64,000 nt of DNA from Mycobacterium sp. IS-3022 (GTDB taxonomy: Bacteria > Actinomycetota > Actinomycetes > Mycobacteriales > Mycobacteriaceae). The notes beneath the pieces were generated by a model. It saw only the letters and a program-made list of their open reading frames with translations. It was not told the origin of the DNA and made no database searches. Positions 50,973 to 59,373 of the stretch are shown here, in pieces (within the stretch, counting starts at the first letter, position 1; each line of letters begins with the position of its first letter). The stretch is from positions 1-64,000 of the forward strand of contig NZ_LQIN01000045.1 of NCBI RefSeq assembly GCF_001500065.1, written 5' to 3'. The position numbers were made by a program, and so were the translations under genes.

Positions 50973-51585
50973 CGTGCCGACAACAAAGGACCGTCCAGCC
51001 GTGAGAGCCGCGGAGTCGCCGGCTCGTCACGATGCCGATCACCTCCTCGAGATCGTCGTCGAGTTGCTCGACGAACACGGCGACGAGGCCGTTCAGCTCC
51101 GCGAGGTGGCCCGGCGGGCGCGAGTCTCGCTCACGACGATCTACAAGCGGTACGCCACCCGCGACGAGCTGATCGTCGCCGCGCTCGAGTGGTGGATGGA
51201 GACCAACCGATACGCGGGCTTGCCGACGCCCGCCAGCGATCCGAGCGGAACGGTGTACACCGAGCTGATGCAGGTGCTGCGCACCATTTTCGAGCCGTGG
51301 GAACAGCACCCGATGATGCTGCGGTCGTACTTCCGGGCGCGCACCGGGCCCGGTGGCGACAAGTTGATACAACGTGGCGTCGACGCTGTCGTGCCGGTGG
51401 TCAGATCCATTCTGAGCCGGGTCGATCCGGCGTACGCCAAGGACCTCGAAACGGTCCTCACGAGTGTGGTTTTCGGGTTTCTGGGACGCTTCGCCGCGGG
51501 CGAGATCGACGTGACGGACATCGTTCCCGGGATCGAGCGCGCGGTGTTCTGGCTGACGGCGGCTCACGAGAACCGGCCCCGATGA
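50965..51585 (+). CDS. TetR-family transcriptional regulator
   Basis: A 206-residue regulator. The N-terminal helix-turn-helix is V-Q-L-R-E-V-A-R-R-A-R-V-S-L-T-T-I-Y-K-R-Y (about 42-62), followed by the dimer/ligand domain. It is divergent from the two SDR genes and is their likely repressor. The ATG at 50965 lies inside an operator palindrome; a GTG at 50974 is an alternative start that would avoid this. Confidence 0.87.
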   Translation: MVIVPTTKDRPAVRAAESPARHDADHLLEIVVELLDEHGDEAVQLREVARRARVSLTTIYKRYATRDELIVAALEWWMETNRYAGLPTPASDPSGTVYTELMQVLRTIFEPWEQHPMMLRSYFRARTGPGGDKLIQRGVDAVVPVVRSILSRVDPAYAKDLETVLTSVVFGFLGRFAAGEIDVTDIVPGIERAVFWLTAAHENRPR

Positions 51586-51612
51586 CGGAACGGAAGCCCC
51601 GTTCCGTTTGGG

Positions 51613-52092
51613 CTACGACCGCTCCCGTGCCAGATCGGCGAGGTGCTTGAGCGAGTTCTCCAGGTGCTGCCGGTCGAACGGCGGGAAGCTGATGTGGTCG
51701 CGAACGGCGGGCGGCACCGCCGACCAGTCGTAGGTCAGGGTGACCTTCGTCCGGTCGCCACCGAGCGGCTCGAGATCGTAGCGCCAGATCCAGCCGCCGA
51801 AGTCGAGGTTGGCGTCGTCAGCGCCTTGGCCCGGCAACCACGCAATCGCGTGCGGCGGCTCGAAAACCTCGACCCGGTTGGCCATCTCGTAGTGCATGCC
51901 GCCGTAGTTGTCGTGGTACATCGCCATCCGGAAGATCTGGCCGACTGCCGTCAGTGGCTTGCCGTCGAGCGAGTCCCGCACCCAGCCGGTGCCGTCGATC
52001 GTCTGATGGGTGGTCGGGTCGGCCAGCACCGCGAACACGGTTTCGGCCGGCGCGTTGATGGTGCGCGCGGTGCTCATGGCGTCGTCAGTCAT
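51613..52092 (-). CDS. SRPBCC (polyketide cyclase-like) protein
   Basis: A 159-residue START/Bet v1-type protein: R-T-I-N-A-P-A-E-T-V-F-A-V-L-A-D-P at the N-terminus, a central W-I-W-R-Y-D-L-E-P strand and the C-terminal helix L-E-N-S-L-K-H-L-A-D-L-A. Such proteins bind hydrophobic ligands; the specific role is unknown. A second ATG lies five codons in. It converges on the TetR gene, with 27 bases between stops. The 153 bases upstream show no clear element. Confidence 0.8.
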   Translation of the reverse strand: MTDDAMSTARTINAPAETVFAVLADPTTHQTIDGTGWVRDSLDGKPLTAVGQIFRMAMYHDNYGGMHYEMANRVEVFEPPHAIAWLPGQGADDANLDFGGWIWRYDLEPLGGDRTKVTLTYDWSAVPPAVRDHISFPPFDRQHLENSLKHLADLARERS

Positions 52093-52245
52093 ACCCGTAC
52101 CGACCGAGGGCAGCTCAGAAACTCATCGAGACTGCGCGTAGATCGTCATTTCGCCCGAAAACCGCGATCTCACCGCAGGCTCGGCGCGGTTCGGCGGTTG
52201 AGGCGAATTGACGGTATCCCCGATCAGGCAATTGCCCTGGTGCTG

Positions 52246-53388
52246 CTAGCGGTGAGGCAGCCAGGAACCGTTGAGCATCATCCGCTTGACATGCAAATCT
52301 TTATCCAGCACAACGCAATTGGCGTCCATGCCGACACGTAGGCTGCCGACGCGATCGAGGTTCAACGCGCGAGCCGGGGTGGTCGCCGTCATCCGTGCCG
52401 CCTTGGCCAGCGCCTCATCCGAGCCGCCGAGTTGGCCGACCGCGGTCCGGAAAATCTGATCCATGGTCGCGGTGCTGCCCGCGATGGTCGACGTCCCCCG
52501 CACCCGAGCTATCCGTTCGGTGACCTCCACCTCGAGTGCGCCGATCCGAAATGGTCCGTCCGACAATCCGGCTGCCGCCATCGCGTCAGTGATCAGCGCG
52601 ACGCGACCGAACCCGACCGTCTCGATGACCTGCCGAACCAGCGCGGGGTGGACGTGCACGCCGTCGGCAATGAGCTCCACGGTCACCCGCGGATCTTCCA
52701 GCAGCGCCAGCGCCGGACCCGGGTCGCGGTGGTGCAGCGGCCGCATCCCGTTGAACACATGAGTGCCGACCGTCGCCCCCAGTTCGATCGCACGCTTCGC
52801 GTCGTCGTAACTGGCATCTGTATGGCCGATGGCGACGATGACATCCGCGTCCGCAAGGCGGGCGATGGCGTCCTGACTGCCCGGCAGCTCCGGCGCCAGC
52901 GTGACCATCCGGATGGTGCCGTCGGCGGCGGCGAGCAGGGCGTCGATCTCGGCTGAGTCGGGCTTTCGCAAGAGCGTTGAGTCGTGTGCACCGCAGCGCG
53001 CGGCGCTCAGCCAGGGGCCCTCCAGGTGCACGCCGGCCACGGTCTTTTGTCGAGTCATCTCGGCGAGTACGCGGACTTGGCGCAGAAGATCGTCGGGTGA
53101 TGCGGTGACGAGGCTGGCCACCGTCGTGGTGGTGCCGTGGCGCCGGTGGAACTCGGCTGCCTGTTCAATCTCTGAGCTGATGCCGTCGGTGTACGACGCG
53201 CCGCCGCCTCCGTGCACGTGCATGTCGACAAACCCCGGCACCACTATGTAATTCGCAAAGTCGTGGTCGGGCGGTCGCGGCGCGGGCCCAGGTCCGCACT
53301 CGACGATTCGACCGGCAGAGGTGGCCAACCAACCCGGCTTGCAGACCTGGTCATCCAGGACCATGGTCCCCGCGGCGACAAGCGTCAC
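52246..53388 (-). CDS. nagA: N-acetylglucosamine-6-phosphate deacetylase NagA
   Basis: A 380-residue amidohydrolase. Metal and active-site motifs are D-M-H-V-H-G, H-L-E-G-P-W-L, G-H-T-D-A-S, T-H-V-F-N-G-M-R-P-L-H-H-R-D-P-G and L-I-T-D-A-M-A-A-A-G. It deacetylates GlcNAc-6-phosphate to glucosamine-6-phosphate in amino-sugar use and cell-wall recycling. Its start overlaps the transporter stop by 4 bases, so the two are one operon under the palindrome at 54822-54837. Confidence 0.93.
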   Translation of the reverse strand: MTLVAAGTMVLDDQVCKPGWLATSAGRIVECGPGPAPRPPDHDFANYIVVPGFVDMHVHGGGGASYTDGISSEIEQAAEFHRRHGTTTTVASLVTASPDDLLRQVRVLAEMTRQKTVAGVHLEGPWLSAARCGAHDSTLLRKPDSAEIDALLAAADGTIRMVTLAPELPGSQDAIARLADADVIVAIGHTDASYDDAKRAIELGATVGTHVFNGMRPLHHRDPGPALALLEDPRVTVELIADGVHVHPALVRQVIETVGFGRVALITDAMAAAGLSDGPFRIGALEVEVTERIARVRGTSTIAGSTATMDQIFRTAVGQLGGSDEALAKAARMTATTPARALNLDRVGSLRVGMDANCVVLDKDLHVKRMMLNGSWLPHR

Positions 53389-54797
53389 AGCGTCTCCGGT
53401 GACCTCATGCCGTGTTTCTGGATTTCGTCAGGCCAGCGCCCGCCGTTCTCCCAGAAGTGCCGAATCTCTTCGAGCTGACGGCCTTTGGTTTCCGGCGCGA
53501 ATCGATAGACGAATACGAGCGCGGCCAGCGCGAAGGCGCCGAACACCGCGAATGTTCCGCCACCGCCGAGCGAATTGAGCATGGTGAGGAAGAAGGCGGC
53601 GATGATGGCATTGGCCACCAGATCGGAGGTGAGCATCGCACTCGAACCCATCGACCGGAGCCGGGTCGGGAAGCTCTCACCGGCGTAAACCCATACCAAC
53701 GCGCCGAAGCCGAAGGTGAACCCGATGGTGAACAGCAGCACGCCGAGGAACCCGATCGTGGTGAGCGCACCGCCGAACTCAGTCCCGGCCACGAAGACGC
53801 CGATCAGCATGGCGTTGGCGACGATCATCATCGCGATGCCGCCCAAAAGGATCGGCCGTCGACCGACTCGATCGACCATCATCAGTGAGACGAACACCGC
53901 TGCCAAAGCCGCCACTTGTATCAGCGCTGGAAGTATCAGCAGCGCGAAGTCACCTTCGAAGCCCATGGCTTCGAACAGTCGGGGGCTGTAGTAGACGATC
54001 GCGTTGATGCCGGTGATTTGGATGAAGAAGCCGAGCACCACCACGAAAACCGTGGCGCGAAGGTAGGGCCGCCGCAGCATTTCGCGCACCGCGCCGCCGG
54101 TTTCTTCCTTGAGTGCGCGGCTGATTTCGGCGAGTTCGGCCTCGACGTCAGCGGTCGGCTCGACCCGGCGCAACGTTTGGCGGGCCTCCTCGACCCGGCC
54201 CTTGATCATGTACCACCGCGGGGTGTCCGGCATCCACAGCAGCACCAACGTCACTAGCACTGCAGGTATCGCCGCCAGGCCGAGCATCCAGCGCCAACTG
54301 CCCGAGCCGGCCAGGAAGTACGCCGCCAGGTAGCCGATGATGATGCCGACCACCGTGGCCACCTGATAGGCGACCAACAACGAGCCGCGGACCTTCGCCG
54401 GTGCTGATTCGGCGACGAAGACCGGCACGACCACCACCGACACACCGATGGTCAGGCCGAGCAGAAAGCGCGACACCAACAACATGGGCACCGACACCGA
54501 CAACGCGCTCAGAAGCGCGAAGGCGGCGTAGGTGACAGCGACGAGCACCATCGACTTCTTGCGTCCGATGGCATTGGCGAGCATCCCGCCGCCGATCGCC
54601 CCGACGATCTGGCCGATGACTATCGCAGTGGTCACCAACTCCTGCTGCCGGGTGGTCAGTCCGAATTCATCGGTGATGAAAAGAAGCGCACCGGCGATGT
54701 TGGAAAGGTCGTAGCCGTAGATGACGCCGACACTTGCCGCCGCGACGGCCACCAGCGTTCCCAGGCGGGGGGCTCGCCGGATAGCGGTGTTGCCCAC
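53385..54797 (-). CDS. Sugar-porter family MFS transporter
   Basis: A 470-residue, 12-helix transporter of the sugar porter family. It shows G-Y-D-L-S-N-I-A-G-A in TM1, the motif A-like G-R-K-K-S, D-R-V-G-R-R-P in the second half, R-F/L-L-G-L-T-I-G, and the C-terminal P-E-T-K-G-R-Q-L-E-E-I. GTG at 54797 follows AGAGGA; the longer frame would run through the operator. Coupling to nagA suggests an amino-sugar substrate such as GlcNAc, although no kinase gene is nearby. Confidence 0.87.
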   Translation of the reverse strand: MGNTAIRRAPRLGTLVAVAAASVGVIYGYDLSNIAGALLFITDEFGLTTRQQELVTTAIVIGQIVGAIGGGMLANAIGRKKSMVLVAVTYAAFALLSALSVSVPMLLVSRFLLGLTIGVSVVVVPVFVAESAPAKVRGSLLVAYQVATVVGIIIGYLAAYFLAGSGSWRWMLGLAAIPAVLVTLVLLWMPDTPRWYMIKGRVEEARQTLRRVEPTADVEAELAEISRALKEETGGAVREMLRRPYLRATVFVVVLGFFIQITGINAIVYYSPRLFEAMGFEGDFALLILPALIQVAALAAVFVSLMMVDRVGRRPILLGGIAMMIVANAMLIGVFVAGTEFGGALTTIGFLGVLLFTIGFTFGFGALVWVYAGESFPTRLRSMGSSAMLTSDLVANAIIAAFFLTMLNSLGGGGTFAVFGAFALAALVFVYRFAPETKGRQLEEIRHFWENGGRWPDEIQKHGMRSPETL

Positions 54798-54821
54798 GTT
54801 GATCCTCTCGCCGGGGTTTGG

Positions 54822-54837
54822 ATTGGTATATACCAAT
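54822..54837. promoter_or_regulatory. Perfect 16-bp palindrome before transporter-nagA operon (GntR/HutC-like operator)
   Basis: ATTGGTATATACCAAT is a perfect palindrome 24 bases upstream of the transporter GTG. It has the T-G-G-T-N4-A-C-C-A layout of DasR/NagR-type GntR-HutC sites. No GntR gene is present in the window. Confidence 0.75.
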
Positions 54838-54946
54838 TCTGTCGCCGAGGTGGCCGGACCAGCTCTGCAGGCGCGCCGCCGTACATCGCGGCCACCCTCA
54901 GTCATGATTGCGGTGTTCGGCTGCGATTCCCGTCGAGAGTGAGCTG

Positions 54947-54976
54947 ACTGCGAAAAACCGGCAGAAATTTCGCAGT
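54947..54976. repeat. 9-bp inverted repeat in the gap upstream of the transporter operon
   Basis: ACTGCGAAA and TTTCGCAGT are perfect inverted repeats around a 12-base loop. It lies in the 314-base gap between the transporter and groEL1. No other coding or regulatory signal is evident there apart from the palindrome and the groEL1 terminator. Confidence 0.5.
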
Positions 54977-55070
54977 GGCCGCACGTTCGGCGGCTGAGAG
55001 GAAAGGCCCCGGGTCAGACCGGCCGGAAACCGTACCGCAGTGAGCGCTCGCGGGACCGCCTGACAGAAGT

Positions 55071-55095
55071 GCCCCCGGCCATGACGACCGGGGGC
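55071..55095 (-). terminator. groEL1 terminator hairpin
   Basis: GCCCCCGG and CCGGGGGC form an 8-bp GC stem with a 9-base loop, 17 bases after the groEL1 stop. The T-tract is weak, as is usual for mycobacteria. Confidence 0.65.
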
Positions 55096-55111
55096 GCTTC
55101 GTAGAGCTCAC

Positions 55112-56734
55112 TCAGTGATGGTGGTGATGGCCATGGCCGTGGCCGTCGTCCTCCGGTTCCTCCGGCTTGTCGACGACCGCCGTTTCCGTCGTCAGCACCA
55201 TGCGGGCCACCGACGCCGCGTTCAGCACCGCCGACCGCGTGACCTTGACCGGGTCGACGACACCGTCGGCCGCGAGATCACCGAACGCCAGCGTGGCCGC
55301 GTTGAAGCCCTGCCCGACGGGAAGTTCGGCGACCTTGTTCACCACGACCGCACCGTCGAACCCGGCGTTGGTGGCGATCCAGTACAGCGGTGCCGCGAGC
55401 GCGGCATCGAACACGTCGACGCCGAGGCGCTCGTCACCGGTCACGCTGTCGCGCAGCTTGTTCAGCGCCTCGCGCGCCTTGACCAGCGCCGCACCGCCGC
55501 CGGCGATGATGCCCTCCTCGACGGCCGCCTTGGCCGCCGCGACGGCGTCCTCGACGGCCTCCTTGCGCTTCTTCAGATCGGTTTCTGTGGCCGCACCGAC
55601 CTGGATGACGGCGACGCCGCCCGCCAGTTTGGCCAACCGCTCCTCGAGCTTCTCGCGGTCCCAGTCGGAGTCGCTGGCTTCGATTTCGGCCCGCAGCTGC
55701 GCTTTACGCGCCTCGATGGCCTCCTTGGTGCCGCCACCGTCGACGATCGTGGTGCTGTCCTTGTCAACCACCACCCGCCGCGCGGTGCCCAGCACGTCGA
55801 GGCCGACCTCGCGCAGCACCAGACCGACGTCCGGGTTGACGACCTGACCGCCGGTGACGATGGCGAGGTCGTCGAGGAACGCCTTGCGGCGGTCGCCGAA
55901 GAACGGCGCCTTGACCGCGACGGCCTTCAGCGTCTTGCGGATCGCGTTGACCACCAGTGTCGAAAGTGCCTCGCCTTCAACGTCTTCGGCGACGATCAGG
56001 AGCGGCTTGCCCGCCTCGGCGACCTTCTCCAGCAGCGGCAGCAGGTCCGGCAGCGAGCTGATCTTCTCGCGGTGCAGCAGCACCAGCACGTCCTCGAGCA
56101 CCGCCTCCTGGGCGTCGAAGTCGGTGACGAAGTACGCCGACAGGTAACCCTTGTCGAAGCCGATGCCGTCGGTGATCTGCAATTCGGTGTTCAGCGTCGA
56201 CGATTCCTCGACTGAGACGACGCCGTCGGCGCCGACCTTGGTCATCGCCTCGCCGACCAGTTCGCCCACCTGCTCGTCACGCGAGGAGACGGTGGCGACC
56301 TGTGCGATGCCGTTCTTGTCCGACACCGGCGTCGCCGAGGCCAGCAGCGCCTCGGACACCGCATCGGCGGCCTTGGAGATCCCCGCACCGAGCGCGATCG
56401 GGTTGGCACCGGCCGCGACGTTGCGCAGGCCGCCCTTGACCAAGGACTGCGCCAGCACCGTCGCGGTGGTGGTGCCGTCGCCTGCAACGTCGTTGGTCTT
56501 GGTGGCGACCGACTTGACCAGCTGGGCGCCGAGGTTCTCGAACGGGTCTTCCAGCTCGATCTCACGGGCGATGGTCACGCCGTCGTTGGTGACGGTCGGC
56601 CCGCCCCAGGCCTTGGCCAGCACGACGTTCCTGCCGCGCGGCCCCAGAGTCACCCGCACCGCGTCGGCCAGCTTGTCTACGCCGGCCTCCATTGCGCGGC
56701 GCGCAGTCTCGTTGAACTCAATCTGCTTGCTCAT
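55112..56734 (-). CDS. groEL1: 60 kDa chaperonin GroEL1
   Basis: A 540-residue chaperonin with all GroEL hallmarks (L-G-P-R-G-R-N-V-V-L, A-G-D-G-T-T-T-A-T-V-L-A, V-V-S-V-E-E-S-S-T). The C-terminus is histidine-rich (G-H-G-H-H-H-H-H) rather than the Gly-Gly-Met tail. This, and its position next to groES, identifies it as the GroEL1 paralogue, which in mycobacteria is non-essential and linked to biofilm, nucleoid or metal functions. It corresponds to Rv3417c. It is transcribed from the CIRCE-controlled groES promoter. Confidence 0.96.
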   Translation of the reverse strand: MSKQIEFNETARRAMEAGVDKLADAVRVTLGPRGRNVVLAKAWGGPTVTNDGVTIAREIELEDPFENLGAQLVKSVATKTNDVAGDGTTTATVLAQSLVKGGLRNVAAGANPIALGAGISKAADAVSEALLASATPVSDKNGIAQVATVSSRDEQVGELVGEAMTKVGADGVVSVEESSTLNTELQITDGIGFDKGYLSAYFVTDFDAQEAVLEDVLVLLHREKISSLPDLLPLLEKVAEAGKPLLIVAEDVEGEALSTLVVNAIRKTLKAVAVKAPFFGDRRKAFLDDLAIVTGGQVVNPDVGLVLREVGLDVLGTARRVVVDKDSTTIVDGGGTKEAIEARKAQLRAEIEASDSDWDREKLEERLAKLAGGVAVIQVGAATETDLKKRKEAVEDAVAAAKAAVEEGIIAGGGAALVKAREALNKLRDSVTGDERLGVDVFDAALAAPLYWIATNAGFDGAVVVNKVAELPVGQGFNAATLAFGDLAADGVVDPVKVTRSAVLNAASVARMVLTTETAVVDKPEEPEDDGHGHGHHHHH

Positions 56735-56785
56735 CGCTGTCTTTCCTTAAGGTCCTTACGGGCTGCAATTCCCCATGGACGCATG

Positions 56786-56828
56786 CCGCCCCGGAAATCA
56801 CCCGTGTAGACGGGGATTCCCGGGGCGG
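56786..56828 (-). promoter_or_regulatory. Intergenic hairpin between groES and groEL1
   Basis: CCGCCCCGG pairs with CCGGGGCGG, extended by AATC/GATT after one mismatch, around a 15-base loop. It starts 11 bases after the groES stop. It could stabilise the groES transcript end or mark the processing site reported for the groESL1 message of M. tuberculosis. Confidence 0.6.
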
Positions 56829-56839
56829 AACACGGGTGC

Positions 56840-57142
56840 TTACTTGTTGACGACGGCCAGCACGTCGCGAGCCGACAGGATCAGGTACTCCTCGCCGTTG
56901 TACTTGATCTCGGTGCCGCCGTACTTGCTGTAGATGACGGTGTCGCCCTCGGAGACGTCCAGCGGAATGCGCTTCTCGCCGTCCTCATCCCAGCGGCCGG
57001 GGCCAACTGCGACGACGGTGCCTTCCTGCGGCTTCTCCTTGGCGGTGTCGGGAATGACCAGACCGGAAGCGGTCGTGGTCTCGGCCTCGTTGGCCTGAAC
57101 GAGGATCTTGTCCTCGAGTGGCTTGATGTTCACGCTCGCCAC
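56840..57142 (-). CDS. groES: Co-chaperonin GroES
   Basis: A 100-residue GroES almost identical to the mycobacterial protein: V-N-I-K-P-L-E-D-K-I-L-V-Q near the N-terminus, the mobile loop E-A-E-T-T-T-A-S-G-L-V-I-P, and G-G-T-E-I-K-Y-N-G-E-E-Y-L-I-L-S-A-R-D. The GTG at 57142 follows GGAGGG and gives the usual 100-residue length; a longer frame is rejected. It is the first gene of the groES-groEL1 operon. Confidence 0.96.
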   Translation of the reverse strand: MASVNIKPLEDKILVQANEAETTTASGLVIPDTAKEKPQEGTVVAVGPGRWDEDGEKRIPLDVSEGDTVIYSKYGGTEIKYNGEEYLILSARDVLAVVNK

Positions 57143-57273
57143 GATGGAGCCCTCCACTAGTTCGGGTGTCGATCCGGGGTCCCGGATCTCTCAGTTACCA
57201 GGTGTTTCGGCATGGCGCCCGTGCCCACGCACCGTCGTCGCGGGTGCCGGCGCAGGGATTGGCCGCCTGCCAC

Positions 57274-57300
57274 CTAGCACTCTATACATGAGAGTGCTAG
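57274..57300 (-). promoter_or_regulatory. CIRCE element (HrcA operator) upstream of groES
   Basis: CTAGCACTC, nine bases and GAGTGCTAG form a perfect 9-bp inverted repeat, matching the CIRCE consensus TTAGCACTC-N9-GAGTGCTAA at all but the outermost positions. It overlaps a plausible promoter (TTGAGT and TATAGA on the minus strand), so HrcA binding would block groES transcription. Confidence 0.95.
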
Positions 57301-57314
57301 CACTCAAGGCCTGG

Positions 57315-58337
57315 CTACGCCACCTGGCCCTGCACCACCGGCAACCCGGGGTCGCTGGCCGCATCCAGCGGCGACGGCGACGCACCCGCAGCGATCAGGT
57401 GAGCGGCGAACGAAGCGATCATCGCGCCGTTGTCGGTGCACAACCTGGGCCGCGGGATACGCAGCGTCAGCCCGTTGGCGACGCACCGCTCCTGAGCCAG
57501 TTCCCGTAGCCGCGAGTTCGCCGCCACCCCGCCGGCGATCAACAGCGTCTTGACTCCCAGTTCGTTGCACGCGCGCACGGCCTTGAGCGTCAGCACGTCG
57601 GCAACCGCCTCCTGGAAGCCCGCGGCCACGTCGGCCTGCGACGCATCCGGGTGGCTCTCGACGTAGCGCGCCACACTGGTCTTGAGTCCGGAGAAGCTGA
57701 ACGCATACGGGTCGTCGCGTGGGCCGGTCATTCCGCGAGGGAACACGATCGCGTCGCGATCCCCCTCTCGCGCAAGGTCGTCGAGCACCTTGCCGCCGGG
57801 ATAGCCGAGGCCGAGCAGTCGCGCGACCTTGTCGTAGGCCTCGCCTGCGGCGTCGTCGACGGTGCTGCCCAGTTCGATGATCGGCTCGCCCAGCGACCGC
57901 ACGTGCAACAGGTTGGTATGCCCACCCGACACCAGCAGGCCGACGCTCTCGGGCAGCGGGCCGTGGTCGTACACGTCGGCGGCCAGGTGCCCGCCCAGGT
58001 GGTTGACGGCGTAGAACGGCACCTGCCACGCCGCCGAATACGCTTTGGCCGCAGCCACTCCCACGAGTAGCGCACCCGCCAGGCCGGGACCGATCGTCGC
58101 CGCGACGATGTCCGGTTTGGCCAATCCGGCTGCCTGCAGCGCGCGTCGCATCGTGGGGCCCAACGCCTCCAGGTGCGCACGGGACGCGATCTCCGGGACC
58201 ACTCCGCCGAACCGTGCGTGTTCGTCGACGCTCGATGCGACCTCGTCGGCGAGCAGCGTCACCGATCCGTCAGGACCCAATTCGGCGATCCCGACGCCGG
58301 TTTCGTCACACGAGCTCTCGATGGCCAGGATGATCAT
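57315..58337 (-). CDS. tsaD: tRNA t6A threonylcarbamoyltransferase TsaD
   Basis: A 340-residue Kae1/TsaD protein with L-A-I-E-S-S-C-D-E-T at the start, the metal-binding H-A-R-F-G-G-V-V-P-E-I-A-S-R-A-H motif and S-G-G-H-T-N. It transfers threonylcarbamoyl to A37 of ANN-decoding tRNAs in complex with TsaB and TsaE, both encoded in this operon. ATG at 58337 overlaps the rimI stop (ATGA). The gene was formerly called gcp (Rv3419c). Confidence 0.96.
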   Translation of the reverse strand: MIILAIESSCDETGVGIAELGPDGSVTLLADEVASSVDEHARFGGVVPEIASRAHLEALGPTMRRALQAAGLAKPDIVAATIGPGLAGALLVGVAAAKAYSAAWQVPFYAVNHLGGHLAADVYDHGPLPESVGLLVSGGHTNLLHVRSLGEPIIELGSTVDDAAGEAYDKVARLLGLGYPGGKVLDDLAREGDRDAIVFPRGMTGPRDDPYAFSFSGLKTSVARYVESHPDASQADVAAGFQEAVADVLTLKAVRACNELGVKTLLIAGGVAANSRLRELAQERCVANGLTLRIPRPRLCTDNGAMIASFAAHLIAAGASPSPLDAASDPGLPVVQGQVA

Positions 58338-58786
58338 GTCGAATCGCGCCTCATCGTATAGGCGTCCGCGCCGCTGGCGCGATAGTAGCGCTTGCGTATC
58401 CCCACGTTGACGAAGCCGACGCTCTCGTAGAGCTTGATCGCCGCTTCGTTGTCCGTGCGGACCTCGAGAAATACCGCGCCGCCTGCCGCGTGCTCGAGCA
58501 GTTCGGCGAGCATCCGGCGGCCGATACCCTGCCCCTGATAGGCGGGGTCGACGCCGATTGTGTGAATCTCGTACTCGTATGGCTTCTTTCGGCCCAGCCG
58601 CGCGATTCCGGCGTATCCGACGAGCTTGTCCCCATCGCGCGCGGCGACGTAGCGGATGTGCTTGGCGGCGAGTTCGGCGAGGAATGCACGCGTGGGCCAC
58701 GGGTCGTCACCGTCGAACAGCTGCGCCTCCAATTCGGCGCACCGAGTGGCGTCGGACGGCTCGAGCGGGCCGTACTCGATGTTCAT
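58334..58786 (-). CDS. rimI: Ribosomal protein alanine N-acetyltransferase RimI
   Basis: A 150-residue GNAT acetyltransferase with the acetyl-CoA motif Q-G-Q-G-I-G-R-R-M-L and the RimI features Y-E-I-H-T-I-G-V-D-P, F-L-E-V-R-T-D-N-E-A-A-I-K-L-Y-E-S-V-G-F. It acetylates protein N-termini, classically of ribosomal protein S18. It overlaps tsaB upstream and tsaD downstream by 4 bases each. Confidence 0.94.
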   Translation of the reverse strand: MNIEYGPLEPSDATRCAELEAQLFDGDDPWPTRAFLAELAAKHIRYVAARDGDKLVGYAGIARLGRKKPYEYEIHTIGVDPAYQGQGIGRRMLAELLEHAAGGAVFLEVRTDNEAAIKLYESVGFVNVGIRKRYYRASGADAYTMRRDST

Positions 58787-59373
58787 CGGCGGGCGACCGA
58801 CGGTTTGGCGTCGGGGCGACGCAGATACAGCGGCATCAGGGGCGCCGGCTCGGACGTCCAGTCCGCCACCGCACGCACGAGCCCCGCGACGGTCGGGTAG
58901 ACGGGCGGTCGGGCGAGCGCCTCCGCGGCCCCGGGCACGTCCGCCGGTGCGTTCACCGCCGGCCCGTCGACACGGACCCCGTCGCGGTAGCGCGCCCAGT
59001 ACACCTCGCGGCGGCGCGCGTCGGTCACCACAAGAACCTCCGAGCCGTCGCCTCTGCTTTCTATGCCGATCGCGTCGAGGCTGCACACGCCACGCACCGG
59101 TATGGCGAGGGCGTGCCCGAAGGCGGCGGCGCTGGCCATCCCGACGCGCAGGCCGGTGAACGGCCCGGGCCCGCAGCCGACGACGACGGCGCCGAGGTCG
59201 GCGACGGTCACCTGGGCGTCGGCGAGCGCGGCGACCACGTTGGGCGTGAGCTGTTCGGCGTGTGCCCTGGCGTCGACGGTGACCCGCTCGGCCAGCACCT
59301 CGAGCCCATCGAGGCGGACGACACCCGCGGTGACCGCCGGCGTCGCAGTGTCGATGGCCAGGATGAGCGTCAC
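58783..59373 (-). CDS. tsaB: t6A synthesis scaffold protein TsaB
   Basis: A 196-residue ASKHA-fold protein with L-A-I-D-T-A-T-P-A-V, A-E-Q-L-T-P and G-C-G-P-G-P-F-T-G-L-R-V-G. It dimerises with TsaD for t6A synthesis. The GTG at 59373 makes a 4-base GTGA overlap with the tsaE stop and is preferred; an in-frame start four codons upstream is possible. Confidence 0.93.
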   Translation of the reverse strand: MTLILAIDTATPAVTAGVVRLDGLEVLAERVTVDARAHAEQLTPNVVAALADAQVTVADLGAVVVGCGPGPFTGLRVGMASAAAFGHALAIPVRGVCSLDAIGIESRGDGSEVLVVTDARRREVYWARYRDGVRVDGPAVNAPADVPGAAEALARPPVYPTVAGLVRAVADWTSEPAPLMPLYLRRPDAKPSVARR

